Notes: generated by a model from the sequence alone, not told the origin. Positions 27,640 through 36,920 are shown, counted from the first letter of the stretch. The stretch: 64,000 nt of DNA from Symploca sp. SIO1C2 (GCA_010672925.1 JAAHFP010000007.1:18759-82758), one strand, 5' to 3'. Made by a program: numbers and translations.

Positions 27640-29085
27640 TCAATTTTTAGTTTGTATCCGCTTCAACAACTGATAAAAAGGTTCCCAATTATCTTCTTGA
27701 GTAATATCCTGCCAAACTTCTTCAATCACAGGTCTAAGTAGAGCTGTTTTGGGATTCTGCTCTCGTAAGCGTTGAGCAATTTCCTCTAGTTGCTCATGGG
27801 ATTTATCCTGTAAAAGATGGTAATACAACTCTCGCCACTTGGCTACAACAGATAATTCTGATGCTGCTTGCTTCTCTGAGGAAAATAAAGACAAGTTACT
27901 CCAAACCTGAGCAAAATCATCTCGCCAACTAGGAACAAACTGTTGAGCTAACTCGGCAAAGAAGGCATGATAACCTACTTGGGTATCCTGGAGTAAGCGA
28001 ATCGTTAACTCTAATAACTCCTTGCCTTGATCTGCTGGTAACTGCTCAAAGCCTAACTTATTGACCATTAGCTGCTGATAATTCTGGTAATAATAGGCTC
28101 CAAACTTACCCAAAGCAGCTGCCATCTCCTCGGTAGGCATCACCGCTGCTAATGGTTTTTGCAGCATCTCCAAATTCAAAGCACAAATTCCTGGTTGATT
28201 GCCGTAACTGTAGCGCCGATAATAGTCAAAATAGGCAGCAGTAAACTGGGGGTTATAAGAAGGGATAAAAGCATAGGGGCCGTAATCAAAACTTTCCCCC
28301 GTAATCGACATATTGTCAGTATTTAGAACCCCATGACAAAAACCCGCTGCCATCCACTGCGCTGCTAGTTTTGCGACTCGTTCCACCAATTCAGCATAAA
28401 ACTGAATATAGCTGTCGGTTTTATCTGCTTCTGGCTCAGGGAAAGTAATCTTGGGATAGTAATACTTAATTACATGGTCTAATAGTTTTCTAGTTAAATC
28501 CTTCCGTTTGAGATAATGTAACCGCTCAAAAGTACCAAACCGGATATGGGAATTGCTAAAACGTACCATTACCGATGAGCGAGTGGGAGAAGGTTCATCT
28601 CCCCGCCATAGGGATTCACCAGTTTCAATTAAACTCAAACAGCGGGAAGTACGAACACCTAAATAGTGCAAAGCTTCAGCTGCTAAAACTTCCCTAACCC
28701 CGCCTTTCAGAGTTAGTCTCCCATCAGCACTGCGGGAGTAGGGGGTATTACCAGAACCTTTAGTACCAAAATCATAAAGCTTCCCATCATTGCCCCTTAC
28801 TTGTCCATAGAGAAAGCCTCTACCATCCCCTAGCCTAGAGTTATATTCCCCAAACTGATAACCGTGGTATCTTAGTGCGAGAAAAGGTCGGACTCCCACA
28901 AACTTGCCAAAAGTTTGAATAAAATCAGCATCTTGTACTTCTGTTGGCTCTAATCCAATTTGAGGCAGCAGCTGATCATTCCGATAGCGTAGGATATGGC
29001 CAGGAAACTCCGCAGCCACCACTTCATCAAAATAGTCACTTCCTAAGGATTCTAAAGCTGGTTCGTATTCGAGAGAAAGAAACAT
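27640..29085 (-). CDS. selO: SelO family protein adenylyltransferase (pseudokinase fold)
   Basis: 481 aa, typical for bacterial SelO/YdiU. The signature blocks are present: [76 protein letters not shown] and [23 protein letters not shown], the last carrying the catalytic Asn and metal-binding Asp. SelO transfers AMP to protein Ser/Thr/Tyr in redox homeostasis. The C-terminus has no Cys or selenocysteine near the end, unlike some family members. It is followed downstream by the DUF1499 gene in the same direction but with a large gap. Confidence 0.93.
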   Translation of the reverse strand: MFLSLEYEPALESLGSDYFDEVVAAEFPGHILRYRNDQLLPQIGLEPTEVQDADFIQTFGKFVGVRPFLALRYHGYQFGEYNSRLGDGRGFLYGQVRGNDGKLYDFGTKGSGNTPYSRSADGRLTLKGGVREVLAAEALHYLGVRTSRCLSLIETGESLWRGDEPSPTRSSVMVRFSNSHIRFGTFERLHYLKRKDLTRKLLDHVIKYYYPKITFPEPEADKTDSYIQFYAELVERVAKLAAQWMAAGFCHGVLNTDNMSITGESFDYGPYAFIPSYNPQFTAAYFDYYRRYSYGNQPGICALNLEMLQKPLAAVMPTEEMAAALGKFGAYYYQNYQQLMVNKLGFEQLPADQGKELLELTIRLLQDTQVGYHAFFAELAQQFVPSWRDDFAQVWSNLSLFSSEKQAASELSVVAKWRELYYHLLQDKSHEQLEEIAQRLREQNPKTALLRPVIEEVWQDITQEDNWEPFYQLLKRIQTKN

Positions 29086-29148
29086 TATTGAATTAGGTGT
29101 TAGGTTTTATGTGTTAGGTAGTAGGTAGTAGGTGGTAGGTGTTAGGTA

Positions 29149-29428
29149 GGGTTTGCTGAATAAGTAACAAGTAACAAGTAACAAGTAATAACTCACCGTT
29201 CGCCTATTTTGTCTAGTGGTTAGCAAAAATTGCTATACGCTATATATAGTGTATTTCAACGATTTCAAAAACAAATCCAGATTGAGCGATCGCACACAAT
29301 TGTAAGTACACATTTATTTTTATTTGTCAAGCAACTTGACCGTAGCCTGGAATCCCCATTGCCTCGTGACAATTTCTCTAACTAGTTTTCAAATGGGCGA
29401 ACCGTGAGTACACTTATTCAGCAAGCCC
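29149..29428. mobile_element. MITE-like element, family B, 280 bp
   Basis: Terminal inverted repeats GGGTTTGCTGAATAAGT and ACTTATTCAGCAAGCCC enclose about 245 bases without a gene. The flanks are TAGGTA and TAGGTG, a possible 6-bp target duplication with one change. The interior has a TAACAAG heptamer array and a HIP1 word. The remainder of the 29086-29502 gap is GTTAGGTAGTAGG repeats on the left and CTTCTGCC repeats on the right. Confidence 0.7.
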
Positions 29429-29502
29429 TAGGTGGTAGGGAAAACTCTTGTTCCTCCTGCCTTCTGCCTTCTGCCTCCTGCCTTCTGCCTTCTGCCGTCC
29501 TA

Positions 29503-30543
29503 CTACAATCCCTCAGCACAAATTGCAGCACCAATCAGTCCTACCTGAGGATTTAAAACTATGTATACTGGTACTTTTTTAATTAAGGGAGTGATTCGAC
29601 CTTTCTGGGTAAAGCTACGCAAAAAACTACCTTCTTGCATCAAAGGAAGAATTTTGGCAGCAATGCCACCAGCAATATAAAGTCCCCCGTAAGGCAGAAG
29701 TTTCAGCGCCAGGTTTCCCGCTTCCGTACCGTAGGCATCAACAAACATTTGCATCGTTTTCTCCGAAAGGCGATCGCGCTTTTCTAAGGCAGCATTGGCG
29801 ATTGTCGCCGCTGGATCAACGGTTTTCTCCGGACGACCGGTTTCCTTCTCCCAAGTATTGATTACTTGTTCCACCTCTGGTGATTGAGCCGCAAACTCTT
29901 GGTCCCGGAGAAACTGATAGATTGAGACTATTCCTTGACCAGAAACCACTCGTTCGACGGAAATTCGCTGAATACTATGTTTTGCTAGTAAGTATTGCAG
30001 AAGTTGGAATTCTAGCTTAGTGCGGGGAGCAAAATCAACATGTCCACCTTCTGTGGCTATAATTTGATAATTTCCTTGGTGGTTAACCAGAAAACATTCT
30101 CCCAAGCCAGTACCGGCACCAATAACGGCAATAGGAGCTTCAGGTTGAGGTTTTACCTCTTGCAAACAAAGTAAATCTTCCGTCTCCAAACCAAGAATAC
30201 CGTAACCAATCGCAGCGAAATCATTGATTAACCTGACTTTGGCGATTCCGAGTTCCTGTTCCAAGTGTCTAGCATCCAGAGACCAATCAAGATTAGTCAG
30301 TACACAGGTATCATCAACTACTGGACCAGCGATCGCCAAACAAGCTTTCTCTGGGTAAGGTGTACCATCTAGTTGCTGCTGTGCTGCTGACAAGAACTTC
30401 TTTACTATTGGTACTAAATCAGGGAAGTCTTGACTCTGATAAAGCGCTTCGTGGAGAACCTGTGGTGGTTTGTTACCTTCCTTCTCCACTAGTCGCAGAA
30501 TGGTTTTAGTGCCGCCTATATCCCCTGCCAGTAGTAATGTCAT
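29503..30543 (-). CDS. glk: Glucokinase
   Basis: 346 aa. Phosphate-1 motif MTLLLAGDIGGTKTILRLV, ACLAIAGPVVDDTCVLTNLDWSLD, the catalytic region LINDFAAIGYGI, and the adenosine region IGAGTGLGECFL place it in the bacterial Glk family rather than the ROK family. It phosphorylates glucose to glucose 6-phosphate. It is in line with the histidine phosphatase upstream (32-base gap), so co-transcription is possible. Confidence 0.95.
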   Translation of the reverse strand: MTLLLAGDIGGTKTILRLVEKEGNKPPQVLHEALYQSQDFPDLVPIVKKFLSAAQQQLDGTPYPEKACLAIAGPVVDDTCVLTNLDWSLDARHLEQELGIAKVRLINDFAAIGYGILGLETEDLLCLQEVKPQPEAPIAVIGAGTGLGECFLVNHQGNYQIIATEGGHVDFAPRTKLEFQLLQYLLAKHSIQRISVERVVSGQGIVSIYQFLRDQEFAAQSPEVEQVINTWEKETGRPEKTVDPAATIANAALEKRDRLSEKTMQMFVDAYGTEAGNLALKLLPYGGLYIAGGIAAKILPLMQEGSFLRSFTQKGRITPLIKKVPVYIVLNPQVGLIGAAICAEGL

Positions 30544-30575
30544 CTTTAGAGTTTAGAATTTAGATGTATTTAAGT

Positions 30576-31214
30576 TCAATTAAATCGGATAACTTTTTCC
30601 GTTTGATTCAGGTGAGAAGTATCCCCGTTGAGTTCCATCACCCATTGTTGTTCTTGGCGTACCAGTTTGACGAGGCAGCACAGAGATGCATTAACTTTGG
30701 GTTGTCCGGGAACTAGTCCCCAGGTCGTACCAACAACTGAGGCTCCATGACCTATTAGGAGTATATCTTCTGAAAATTCCGTTGTCAGATGGCGTACTGT
30801 TTCACTAGTACGTTTATCCACCATCTCCTCAGTTTCTGGGTAGTGAGGAATCACACAGGAAGTATAACTAGAGTCAATACGGGGAAAATGCTCTTGCAAT
30901 ACATCGATGGATAATTTTTCCGGTTGAGAGTCCATCCAATCAGGATTGAGCCATTCACTCAAACCAGACTCTAACTTGATGGGTAAATCCAGACACTCTG
31001 CTACTTGGTTAGCTGTTTGTACAGTGCGTAAAAAAGGTGAGGAGAAAATATGTGCAATGTTTTCTCCTACCAAACGTTGTCCCAATTGCTTGGCTTGTAC
31101 AACGCCATCCTCTGACAGGGGTGGGTCATAGCGACGCTTTGCCGTTGTAAACCATTCAGGGTTAACGAAATCGAGGCGATTTCCATGCCTTGCGATCCAG
31201 ACAGTGTGAGTCAT
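30576..31214 (-). CDS. Histidine phosphatase (phosphoglycerate mutase-like)
   Basis: 212 aa. The catalytic RHG motif is in VWIARHGNRLDFVNPEW; YDPPLSEDGVVQAKQLGQRL follows, and the second catalytic His is in DILLIGHGASVVG. Arg and Glu positions of the family are present (SPFLRTVQTA, LSEWL). It belongs to the broad branch that includes small-molecule and protein phosphatases; the substrate is unknown. Located directly upstream of glk on the same strand. Confidence 0.9.
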   Translation of the reverse strand: MTHTVWIARHGNRLDFVNPEWFTTAKRRYDPPLSEDGVVQAKQLGQRLVGENIAHIFSSPFLRTVQTANQVAECLDLPIKLESGLSEWLNPDWMDSQPEKLSIDVLQEHFPRIDSSYTSCVIPHYPETEEMVDKRTSETVRHLTTEFSEDILLIGHGASVVGTTWGLVPGQPKVNASLCCLVKLVRQEQQWVMELNGDTSHLNQTEKVIRFN

Positions 31215-31580
31215 GAATTCTATATTTTAGATTTTAGATTAATAAGAGCACAGCCAAGGACAGTAACTGGGAGAAGCTGACTTTGTCGCCCATGATACAT
31301 TTGTTCAACTGTTCCCTGGGTAAGCTAGCTAAACTGAGCGCTCCAGAGAATTGTACTGACAAGCACGTTTAACTTGAGCCTCCACAAATTCATAAACTTT
31401 ACAATATTTAACTAAAATTATCATATAATAAAGTTTTATGAAGAGAACATTACCACCGACAAATAATAAGTTCTATATCAAAAGGAGTAAATTGCTGGCT
31501 TTTCAGCTATCGGCTTTTAGCAAGCCCTATATAAACCAAGATATTTGCTGTATTGATTCATTCATCTCTAATCGAGCGCT
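31215..31580. other. Intergenic region upstream of sigma factor
   Basis: About 365 bases between two divergent genes. A TATAAT hexamer at 31424-31429 on the plus strand lies about 150 bases before the sigma-factor ATG. TTTACA stands upstream but with a 20-base spacing, so a standard promoter is only possible. Nothing else is seen. Confidence 0.4.
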
Positions 31581-32543
31581 ATGAAAACTGCTCAAACTTC
31601 TACAGATTTAGTCCGTACTTACCTCAGAGAAATCGGTCGTGTTCCCCTGCTAACTCATGAGCAGGAAATCTTGTATGGCAAACAGGTGCGGCGACTGATT
31701 AACTTGAGGGAAATAAAAGAGTGTTTATGGGAAAAACTGGATCATGAGCCAACTGTCTCAGAATGGGCGCAAGCGGCTGATATATCCGAAACAGAACTGG
31801 CATCAGTCATCGCCAGTGGTGAAGCTGCGAAAAACAAAATGGTGGAAGCCAATTTACGACTAGTAGTTTCGGTAGCCAAAAAGTATATCAAGCGTAATGT
31901 AGACTTACTGGACTTGATTCAGGAAGGTACTATTGGTATGCAACGGGGGGTAGAAAAATTTGACCCTTCTAAAGGATATCGTTTTTCCACCTACGCCTAC
32001 TGGTGGATTAGGCAAGCAATTACCCGTGCGATCGCAGAAAAAGGGCGTACAATTCGTCTACCAATTCATATTACTGAGAAACTGAACAAGATTAAAAAGG
32101 TTCAGCGCCAACTCTCTCAACAGTTGGGTAGAGCTGCAAGTATCTCAGAATTAGCTCAAGAGTTGGAATTGTCAGAAAAGCAAGTACGGGAGTACTTGGA
32201 AAGGTCACGTCAGCCTTTATCTTTAGATCTGCGTGTGGGAGATAATCAGGATACAGAATTAGTAGAATTGCTAGAGGATCATGGTCAGACCCCCGAAGAT
32301 TTTGTTACTCACTCAGCACTACAGTTTGACTTAAACAAACTGATGGCGGACTTGACTCCTCAGCAACGGGAAGTATTAGCACTACGTTTTGGTTTAGAAA
32401 GTGGACGACCCATGACTCTCGCCAAAATTGGTGATTGCCTCAATATCAGCCGCGAAAGAGTACGACAAATTGAACGGGAAGCACTCTCTAAACTTCGCAA
32501 GCGCAAAGCCGACATCCGAGAATACATAATAGCAGCTAGTTGA
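31581..32543 (+). CDS. Group 2 sigma-70 family RNA polymerase sigma factor
   Basis: 320 aa, without the long N-terminal region of the primary factor. Region 1.2 ([17 protein letters not shown]), region 2 ([34 protein letters not shown]), region 3 and region 4 ([37 protein letters not shown]) are complete. It is a non-essential alternative factor of the type that recognises SigA-like promoters under stress in cyanobacteria. Which group 2 member it is cannot be told by eye. A hairpin covers its stop codon and the sequence just after it. Confidence 0.94.
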   Translation: MKTAQTSTDLVRTYLREIGRVPLLTHEQEILYGKQVRRLINLREIKECLWEKLDHEPTVSEWAQAADISETELASVIASGEAAKNKMVEANLRLVVSVAKKYIKRNVDLLDLIQEGTIGMQRGVEKFDPSKGYRFSTYAYWWIRQAITRAIAEKGRTIRLPIHITEKLNKIKKVQRQLSQQLGRAASISELAQELELSEKQVREYLERSRQPLSLDLRVGDNQDTELVELLEDHGQTPEDFVTHSALQFDLNKLMADLTPQQREVLALRFGLESGRPMTLAKIGDCLNISRERVRQIEREALSKLRKRKADIREYIIAAS

Positions 32544-32601
32544 GGAAATTAGAGAATTGGCTCAGTTAACAGTATTAAATTCTCAATCCCCGATTCCTCA
32601 A
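32540..32601 (+). terminator. Long inverted repeat at end of sigma-factor gene
   Basis: TTGAGGAA and TTCCTCAA form the outer arms, with AGAGAATT/AATTCTC inside. The structure overlaps the TGA stop. There is no T-run, so it may be a transcript-stabilising end and not an intrinsic terminator. Confidence 0.45.
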
Positions 32602-32789
32602 ATCAAAATTACCTCTTTTTGAGTAAAACATTCTTCATCTGTAAATGTTCGGATGTTGTCTTCTGACTTTATCGAAGGGCTGGTGAGAGAAACCGATATT
32701 AGTAGTTCGGTTCTACCCACTGTATCATCCCCACTAGGAAAGTTAACTTAGTTTATAGAGACTTCCAGAATAGAGATATACAAAACAAG

Positions 32790-32825
32790 CAGCCCCTCCT
32801 TCGGTGGGAAGATGTGAGGGGGCTG
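32790..32825 (+). promoter_or_regulatory. 5'-UTR hairpin before DUF760 gene
   Basis: CAGCCCCTC pairs with GAGGGGGCTG (one bulged G) around a TTCGGTGGGAAGATGT loop. It ends six bases before the AGGAGG ribosome-binding site, so it could control translation or transcription of the next gene. Confidence 0.5.
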
Positions 32826-32841
32826 TTACTAGGAGGAAAAG

Positions 32842-33186
32842 GTGAACCATACATCTAACGATACTCATGAGTTTTTTAACAGCGATTCTGACACTAACTT
32901 GCTGTGGCAGTACGTGCAATCTATGAGTCCAGAAACCATTGCTCATATGTCTAAGCCAACATCTTCTGAAGTATTTCAGGTGATGGAACGCAATATTCTG
33001 GGAATGCTGGGAAACTTGCCTGCAGAAAACTTTGATGTGAATGTTAGTACCACCCGTGAGAATTTGGGACGTTTGTTAGCTTCGGCAATGGTGAGTGGCT
33101 ATTTTTTACGTAATGCTGAGCAGCGGATGACTTTTGAAAAATCTCTGCAAATTGCTGAATCTCAGTCTTCTTATGATGAGCTGTAA
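32842..33186 (+). CDS. DUF760 family protein
   Basis: 114 aa from a GTG with AGGAGG ideally spaced upstream. The core LWQYVQSMSPETIAHMSKP, VMERNILGMLGNLPAENFDV and TTRENLGRLLASAMVSGYFLRNAEQRM is the whole DUF760 domain, which is shared by cyanobacteria and chloroplasts. The protein is soluble. The function is not established. Convergent with the TerC-like gene. Confidence 0.92.
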   Translation: MNHTSNDTHEFFNSDSDTNLLWQYVQSMSPETIAHMSKPTSSEVFQVMERNILGMLGNLPAENFDVNVSTTRENLGRLLASAMVSGYFLRNAEQRMTFEKSLQIAESQSSYDEL

Positions 33187-33347
33187 AACCTTTAGTCCTT
33201 GATCTAGGGAAGGGATTCTTTTTCTTATCAGCAAGTGATGCGTTACGCTGCAACTTAAGCTTTTGTGGAGCATAGTGCGATAGCAGAAATGCATCCTCTT
33301 TAGGTATACACATCTTAAGATAGGTACATTCTTTCGGAAGAAATTTC

Positions 33348-34037
33348 CTACTCGTCGTGTGGTAGTTCACTACGTTTAGAGAATCCCCAAACAAATACTA
33401 GGGTAATCATTGTAATCATTAACCACTCAGGGGGCACTAATTCTGGATTGATCGCCCTCACTAAAAGCCGCAATCCTATCAAGCCAACGGTTACGTAGCC
33501 TGCATCTTCGAGATGAGTGTATTCCTTGAGCCAGCGGATAAATAGCTCCGCCATGAAGCGCAGGGTAACGACACCAATTGTACCACCCGTGATAACTAGC
33601 CAAGTTTCGTTGGAAATAGCGATAGCAGTCGTGACGCTATCCAAAGAGAAAGCTAAATCTGTCACCGCAATCATGGGAATTGCCTGCCACAGTGAAGTAA
33701 ACTTCAGACCATGATGGTGATTTTCTTCATCTTTATCAGAAGTGAAGTACTCGAAAACTAACCACAGGAGGTAGGCTGCTCCTAGCAACTCGAACTGCCA
33801 AAATTTGACAACCCAAGTAGCTGTCAGAATCAAGGTAATTCTAAGCACATAGGCAGCTGCTAGACCGAAGTTGAGAGCACGGTTTTGGAGTTGGCTACCT
33901 TCCAAGCCTCGGGCGATTGCAGCTAGAGCGATCGCATTATCAGCAGATAGCACTGCCTCTAGTGCTACCAAAATCAGCAGCACCAAGGGCGCTTCAATTC
34001 CGATATTGAAAGGGGAGTTAAAAACTTGGTCTAGCAT
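33348..34037 (-). CDS. TerC/YkoY-type integral membrane protein
   Basis: 229 aa with about seven membrane segments. The family motif is in LEAVLSADNAIALAAIARGL and again in VTDLAFSLDSVTTAIAIS: each half has an acidic residue in a membrane helix, as in TerC proteins. Members are linked to metal ion (Mn or Ca) export and membrane protein insertion at thylakoids; the substrate here is unknown. A histidine-rich stretch (DEENHHHG) lies in a loop. Transcribed away from the element upstream of psaM. Confidence 0.88.
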   Translation of the reverse strand: MLDQVFNSPFNIGIEAPLVLLILVALEAVLSADNAIALAAIARGLEGSQLQNRALNFGLAAAYVLRITLILTATWVVKFWQFELLGAAYLLWLVFEYFTSDKDEENHHHGLKFTSLWQAIPMIAVTDLAFSLDSVTTAIAISNETWLVITGGTIGVVTLRFMAELFIRWLKEYTHLEDAGYVTVGLIGLRLLVRAINPELVPPEWLMITMITLVFVWGFSKRSELPHDE

Positions 34038-34325
34038 TAAAAAAAATTAAAAACAGAAAGTCGGTAATCAAAACTATTGCGCCAGCTGCTAAGATACGCA
34101 AAAATCAATGTACACCTTAACTTAGCTTAACCTTTTGTCCGTCATTTATGACCGTCAGACACAGGGAAATTAACAAAAAGTGGCACTGAGACCCACTTCT
34201 TTCAAGGTTATGAGAAATAGTCATCTGCCCCGAAAGTTATTGATCATTGGCAGCAATCGCTAGTGATTTATGTTGCATCTTGTTACAACATGTTTCGTCA
34301 GTCGTCAATTTGACCAAAAGTCATA
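34038..34325. other. Intergenic region before the IS605-type element
   Basis: About 290 bases with no gene. It should contain the promoter of the TerC-like gene and perhaps the original psaM promoter, now separated from psaM by the 427-base element. ATGTTG/CAACAT form a weak hairpin near 34270-34292. Confidence 0.4.
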
Positions 34326-34752
34326 GGGTGCAAGCCCCTAGCTAAACGCTAGGGGCTTGCGCTTGTAGCGAATTTATTCGCAGTCTTAAGCTAAAATTCA
34401 AAAAGCTAGCCTAACACAGGTGAGAATCCGTCGGTATCACCAAACAATTACTACGACGTAAAGCGATGTTAGTAGCAAGGGCGCGAACAACCCTTAAAAC
34501 GCATGGACTCGAAAGGGTACCGACTACCAGGAAAAGTTAATTTTACTAATGCATGGTAAGGGAGGGCATCCCTGAACCCTGGACTACGTATTCCAGTACG
34601 CTTGTGGAGAGTAAATCCCTGGGTACACTTGCTCAAGCTAGATGATTCGTTCATACACGGTTATTTGGTGCGAGGTACGGCAAAGCCCCTGTGTATTAAA
34701 ATTGACTCGATGAAGCAAGAATCCCCTGTCTTCTAGGCATGGGGAGTGTCAA
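34326..34752 (+). mobile_element. ORF-less IS200/IS605-type element upstream of psaM
   Basis: The left end has GGGTGCAAGCCCC, a perfect 13-bp stem hairpin (34330-34360), and a GCGAATTTATTCGC hairpin (34368-34381). The right end GAATCCCC, CTTCTAG, TGGGGAGTGTCAA is nearly the same as the right end of the tnpB element at 62340-62373, and the left ends also correspond. No terminal inverted repeats are present, as expected for this family. There is no tnpA, tnpB or iscB inside; the interior is a candidate structured RNA. The right end is 28 bases before the psaM ATG. Confidence 0.7.
34401..34698 (+). ncRNA. Candidate structured RNA (OMEGA/HEARO-like) inside the element
   Basis: About 300 bases with no coding potential but many helices: GGTGA/TCACC (34419-34441) with a CCGTCGG apex, CTAC/GTAG (34451-34475), AAGGG/CCCTT (34477-34495), AGGGCATCCCT, and a long-range ATACACGG/CCTGTGTAT pair (34653-34696) closing a GGCAAAGCC hairpin. 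Insertion between IS605-type ends is what is known for OMEGA RNAs that guide IscB or TnpB, and ORF-less copies of such RNAs are known in cyanobacteria. I could not compare it with the HEARO model, so this is an inference. A degenerate group II intron is the main alternative. Confidence 0.45.
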
Positions 34753-34780
34753 GACCCTTGAAATTAGGAGATGTTAAACA

Positions 34781-34876
34781 ATGTCTATCTCAGATGCCCA
34801 AGTTATCGGAGCTCTATTGCTAGCCTTAGTTCCTGGAATACTTGCCTACCGGCTTTCCACGGAACTTTACAAGTAG
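34781..34876 (+). CDS. psaM: Photosystem I reaction centre subunit XII
   Basis: 31 aa, too short for the ORF track. The sequence [20 protein letters not shown] followed by [11 protein letters not shown] is the PsaM family from end to end: one membrane helix and the invariant YRLSTELYK-like tail. It is a small thylakoid subunit at the trimer interface of photosystem I. An AGGAG ribosome-binding site precedes the ATG. It is monocistronic, and the ORF-less mobile element ends only 28 bases upstream, so its promoter is either inside that element or beyond it. Confidence 0.95.
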   Translation: MSISDAQVIGALLLALVPGILAYRLSTELYK

Positions 34877-34892
34877 AGTTTCATTGCTAAAG

Positions 34893-34962
34893 TGATAGAG
34901 AGCTTATCAAAGGTTCCGCCAGAGGCTTGACTAGAGTTTCAATACTTTTGATAGGCTCTTTA
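34893..34962 (+). terminator. Terminator-like inverted repeat after psaM
   Basis: AGAGAGCTTATCAAAGGT pairs with ACTTTTGATAGGCTCTTT across a loop of about 30 bases. It starts 17 bases after the psaM stop and is followed by a short AT-rich stretch. Confidence 0.5.
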
Positions 34963-35331
34963 TCCTATGACTTGTTAAGTAGGCACCAGGCAAGGAGAAT
35001 TGGAAATCGGTGGGTGTCAATATCATCTCTTGTTTTCCTGCTTCCTGTCTCTATAAGATACCTCTAACTGGGGGTGCGTTATCCCTTATGAAAGTTAGAA
35101 ACTTTTGCTAAATCCTCTTCTCTTCTTTCCCCTCCTGCCTCCTTCCTTGTTTCTGAAGAGCCCCCCACGGGCGGCACGCCACCCCCTACAAATGAAATAA
35201 ACAAGCCAAATCATCTTCCCTCCTGCCTCCTGCCTTCTGCCTCCTGCCTTCTGCCTCCTGCCTTGTTTCTTAAAAGCCCCCACGGGTGTAGTTACTGCCA
35301 ACGCTGAACCCGTAGTTTCACACGAAAACCG
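34963..35331. other. Intergenic region with GCCTCCT-type repeats
   Basis: Several runs of CTCCTGCCTTCTGC (about 35120-35270) and two copies of the word AGCCCCCCACGGG/AGCCCCCACGGG. No gene is seen; the 68-aa minus ORF reads the repeats. Confidence 0.6.
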
Positions 35332-35724
35332 ATGAACGCAATTCGAGCCTCCAGACCAAATCTACAAAATTTAGAGCACCGCCGAAAGGTTACTCGAGCT
35401 AAACGCCCTCAGCTACGCCATACTCAGGGAGCGATTGTCGGTGAGACTACAGCTAAGTTAATTGTCAATATCATGCTTTGTGTCGCTGCCTTCACTGGAC
35501 TGAGCAAACTTTGGCCTTATCACTCGTCACAGCAAACTAAATTGCGAGAAGTTCGAGAAGAAGTAAAGCTAACGGAGAAACGAGTCAAGCATTTGAAAGA
35601 GGATTTTAGCCGCTTTTTTGATCCTAAGCAAGCCAAGAGCGTTATGCAGGAGCAAAGCTATCGTGTTGATCCTGCTCAGCGTCAGGTAGTTTGGCAAGAG
35701 CCGGAAATAGTGGACGAGTATTAG
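35332..35724 (+). CDS. Single-pass membrane protein with coiled coil, conserved cyanobacterial type
   Basis: 130 aa. A very basic N-terminus (HRRKVTRAKRPQLRH), one membrane helix (LIVNIMLCVAAFTGLSKLW, about 43-62), then a coiled coil (KLREVREEVKLTEKRVKHLKEDF) and an acidic tail. The topology resembles FtsB/FtsL/DivIC septum proteins, but no decisive motif is visible. It is probably a conserved cyanobacterial hypothetical. An AATAGGG heptamer array follows the stop. Confidence 0.7.
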   Translation: MNAIRASRPNLQNLEHRRKVTRAKRPQLRHTQGAIVGETTAKLIVNIMLCVAAFTGLSKLWPYHSSQQTKLREVREEVKLTEKRVKHLKEDFSRFFDPKQAKSVMQEQSYRVDPAQRQVVWQEPEIVDEY

Positions 35725-35730
35725 ACTTTT

Positions 35731-35782
35731 ACGGGAATGAGGGAATAGGGAATAGGGAATAGGGAATAGGGAATAGGGAATT
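35731..35782. repeat. Heptamer tandem repeat (GGGAATA)n
   Basis: About six copies of GGGAATA between convergent genes. Confidence 0.85.
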
Positions 35783-35813
35783 GAGCCCCCTACCACCTAA
35801 AACCTAACCTCTA

Positions 35814-36527
35814 TCAAGCACTCAGGGGTTTTAGTAACTGACTCATCCAGGTTTCAACTTTTCTGTACAGACTACTAGCAGCACTAGAGGGAGATAACTC
35901 TTGGAGAGCTTTCTGGTAGTCAGAAATCGCGCAGTTCCAATCACCTCGTAAATGATAAGTTCTACCCCTTTCAGCATATATATGCTCTTCCGGGCATCCC
36001 AGGATTAAAGCCATATCAAAGTTCTCCAGTGCTAAGTTGTAGAGTCCCAAGTCACGGAAAGTGATAGCTTGGTTGATCCAAGTACGAAAATTTCCTGGAT
36101 TGAGATCAAGAGCTTGCTCGTAGTCAGCAAGAGCTTCTGAGAGTTTGCCAACAGATGCGTAGTAATTAGCGCGATTATTATAGACACTATCTAATTGGGG
36201 ATTGAGTTGTAGAGCCTTGTTATAATCAGCTAGTGCTTTTTCTGGTTGACCACTTTGGAAATAAATCAATCCTCGGTTATTGTAGTCAACCGCGTGATGG
36301 GGGTGTCGGCAAATCAGCTGAGTCAGCAGAGCGATCGCATTGGTATAATCCCTCTGTTTAGCTTTACGCTGCGCTGAGGTGCGTAGCCTTTGATCTGAGT
36401 ATTGTTGATTTTTGCCCGGTACTAGCTTGAAGAGATGGCTAGTTCTTGGCTTCTTACGAGGCATAGGAAACCACTGTATATTTTGCTCTTTTTGCCGATT
36501 TACATTTATAAAAGTATGATTATTCAT
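35814..36527 (-). CDS. TPR repeat protein
   Basis: 237 aa. After a basic N-terminus there are at least four tetratricopeptide units: VDYNNRGLIYFQSGQPEKALADYNKALQLNP, VYNNRANYYASVGKLSEAL, RTWINQAITFRDLGLYNLAL and IYAERGRTYHLRGDWNCAI. No signal peptide or membrane segment is seen. The start at 36527 has GAGGAAG eight bases upstream; an inner ATG at 36464 (MPRKKPRTS) is also possible. It is probably a protein-protein adaptor in the cytosol; partner unknown. Confidence 0.85.
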   Translation of the reverse strand: MNNHTFINVNRQKEQNIQWFPMPRKKPRTSHLFKLVPGKNQQYSDQRLRTSAQRKAKQRDYTNAIALLTQLICRHPHHAVDYNNRGLIYFQSGQPEKALADYNKALQLNPQLDSVYNNRANYYASVGKLSEALADYEQALDLNPGNFRTWINQAITFRDLGLYNLALENFDMALILGCPEEHIYAERGRTYHLRGDWNCAISDYQKALQELSPSSAASSLYRKVETWMSQLLKPLSA

Positions 36528-36920
36528 GTCTTCCTCAAAAGCACCTGCGGCCTATCTAAAATCAACATTAAGGCTGGCAGCACCCCAATTGTGGCTTTTT
36601 TGTGTCACTTGTTTAGGCGTCTGGAGGTACCCCACAAACACCTAATCAAGACGAATCCTGAGTTTTAGATGTTCCTAATGAACTCTACAGCACTACTTCA
36701 CCGTTTTCCTGAAAGATTGGGAAATAAGTCAAGAATTACCTCTAAGTAAATAGTCGAGACGAGTGGTTAATGTGTTCCTTCAGTAACTGGCACAGGCTCT
36801 GAACTGACATCCATCCTTGCTTCTAAGGCTGCTTTGTTTGATATGCTAAGATGTGTTCGGTTTAAATCCCGGCAGTGGCGGTATATTAAGACTCCTCCTA
36901 TTGTGAAGCTCAATTGTATT
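36528..36920. other. Intergenic region, no gene seen
   Basis: About 390 bases between divergent genes. The frame at 36834-36920 is an upstream extension of the next ORF and lacks family features. No repeat or hairpin of note. Confidence 0.5.

Noticed and set aside
34326-34752. Degenerate group II intron as explanation for the structured element
   Set aside because: I could not find a clear 5' GUGCG start, a domain V hairpin or a reverse transcriptase, and the ends match an IS605-type element; it stays as the alternative hypothesis.
36855-36885. tRNA-like 3' half (GGTTTAAATCCC)
   Set aside because: No matching acceptor, D or anticodon stems are found upstream; it resembles a T-loop only by chance.
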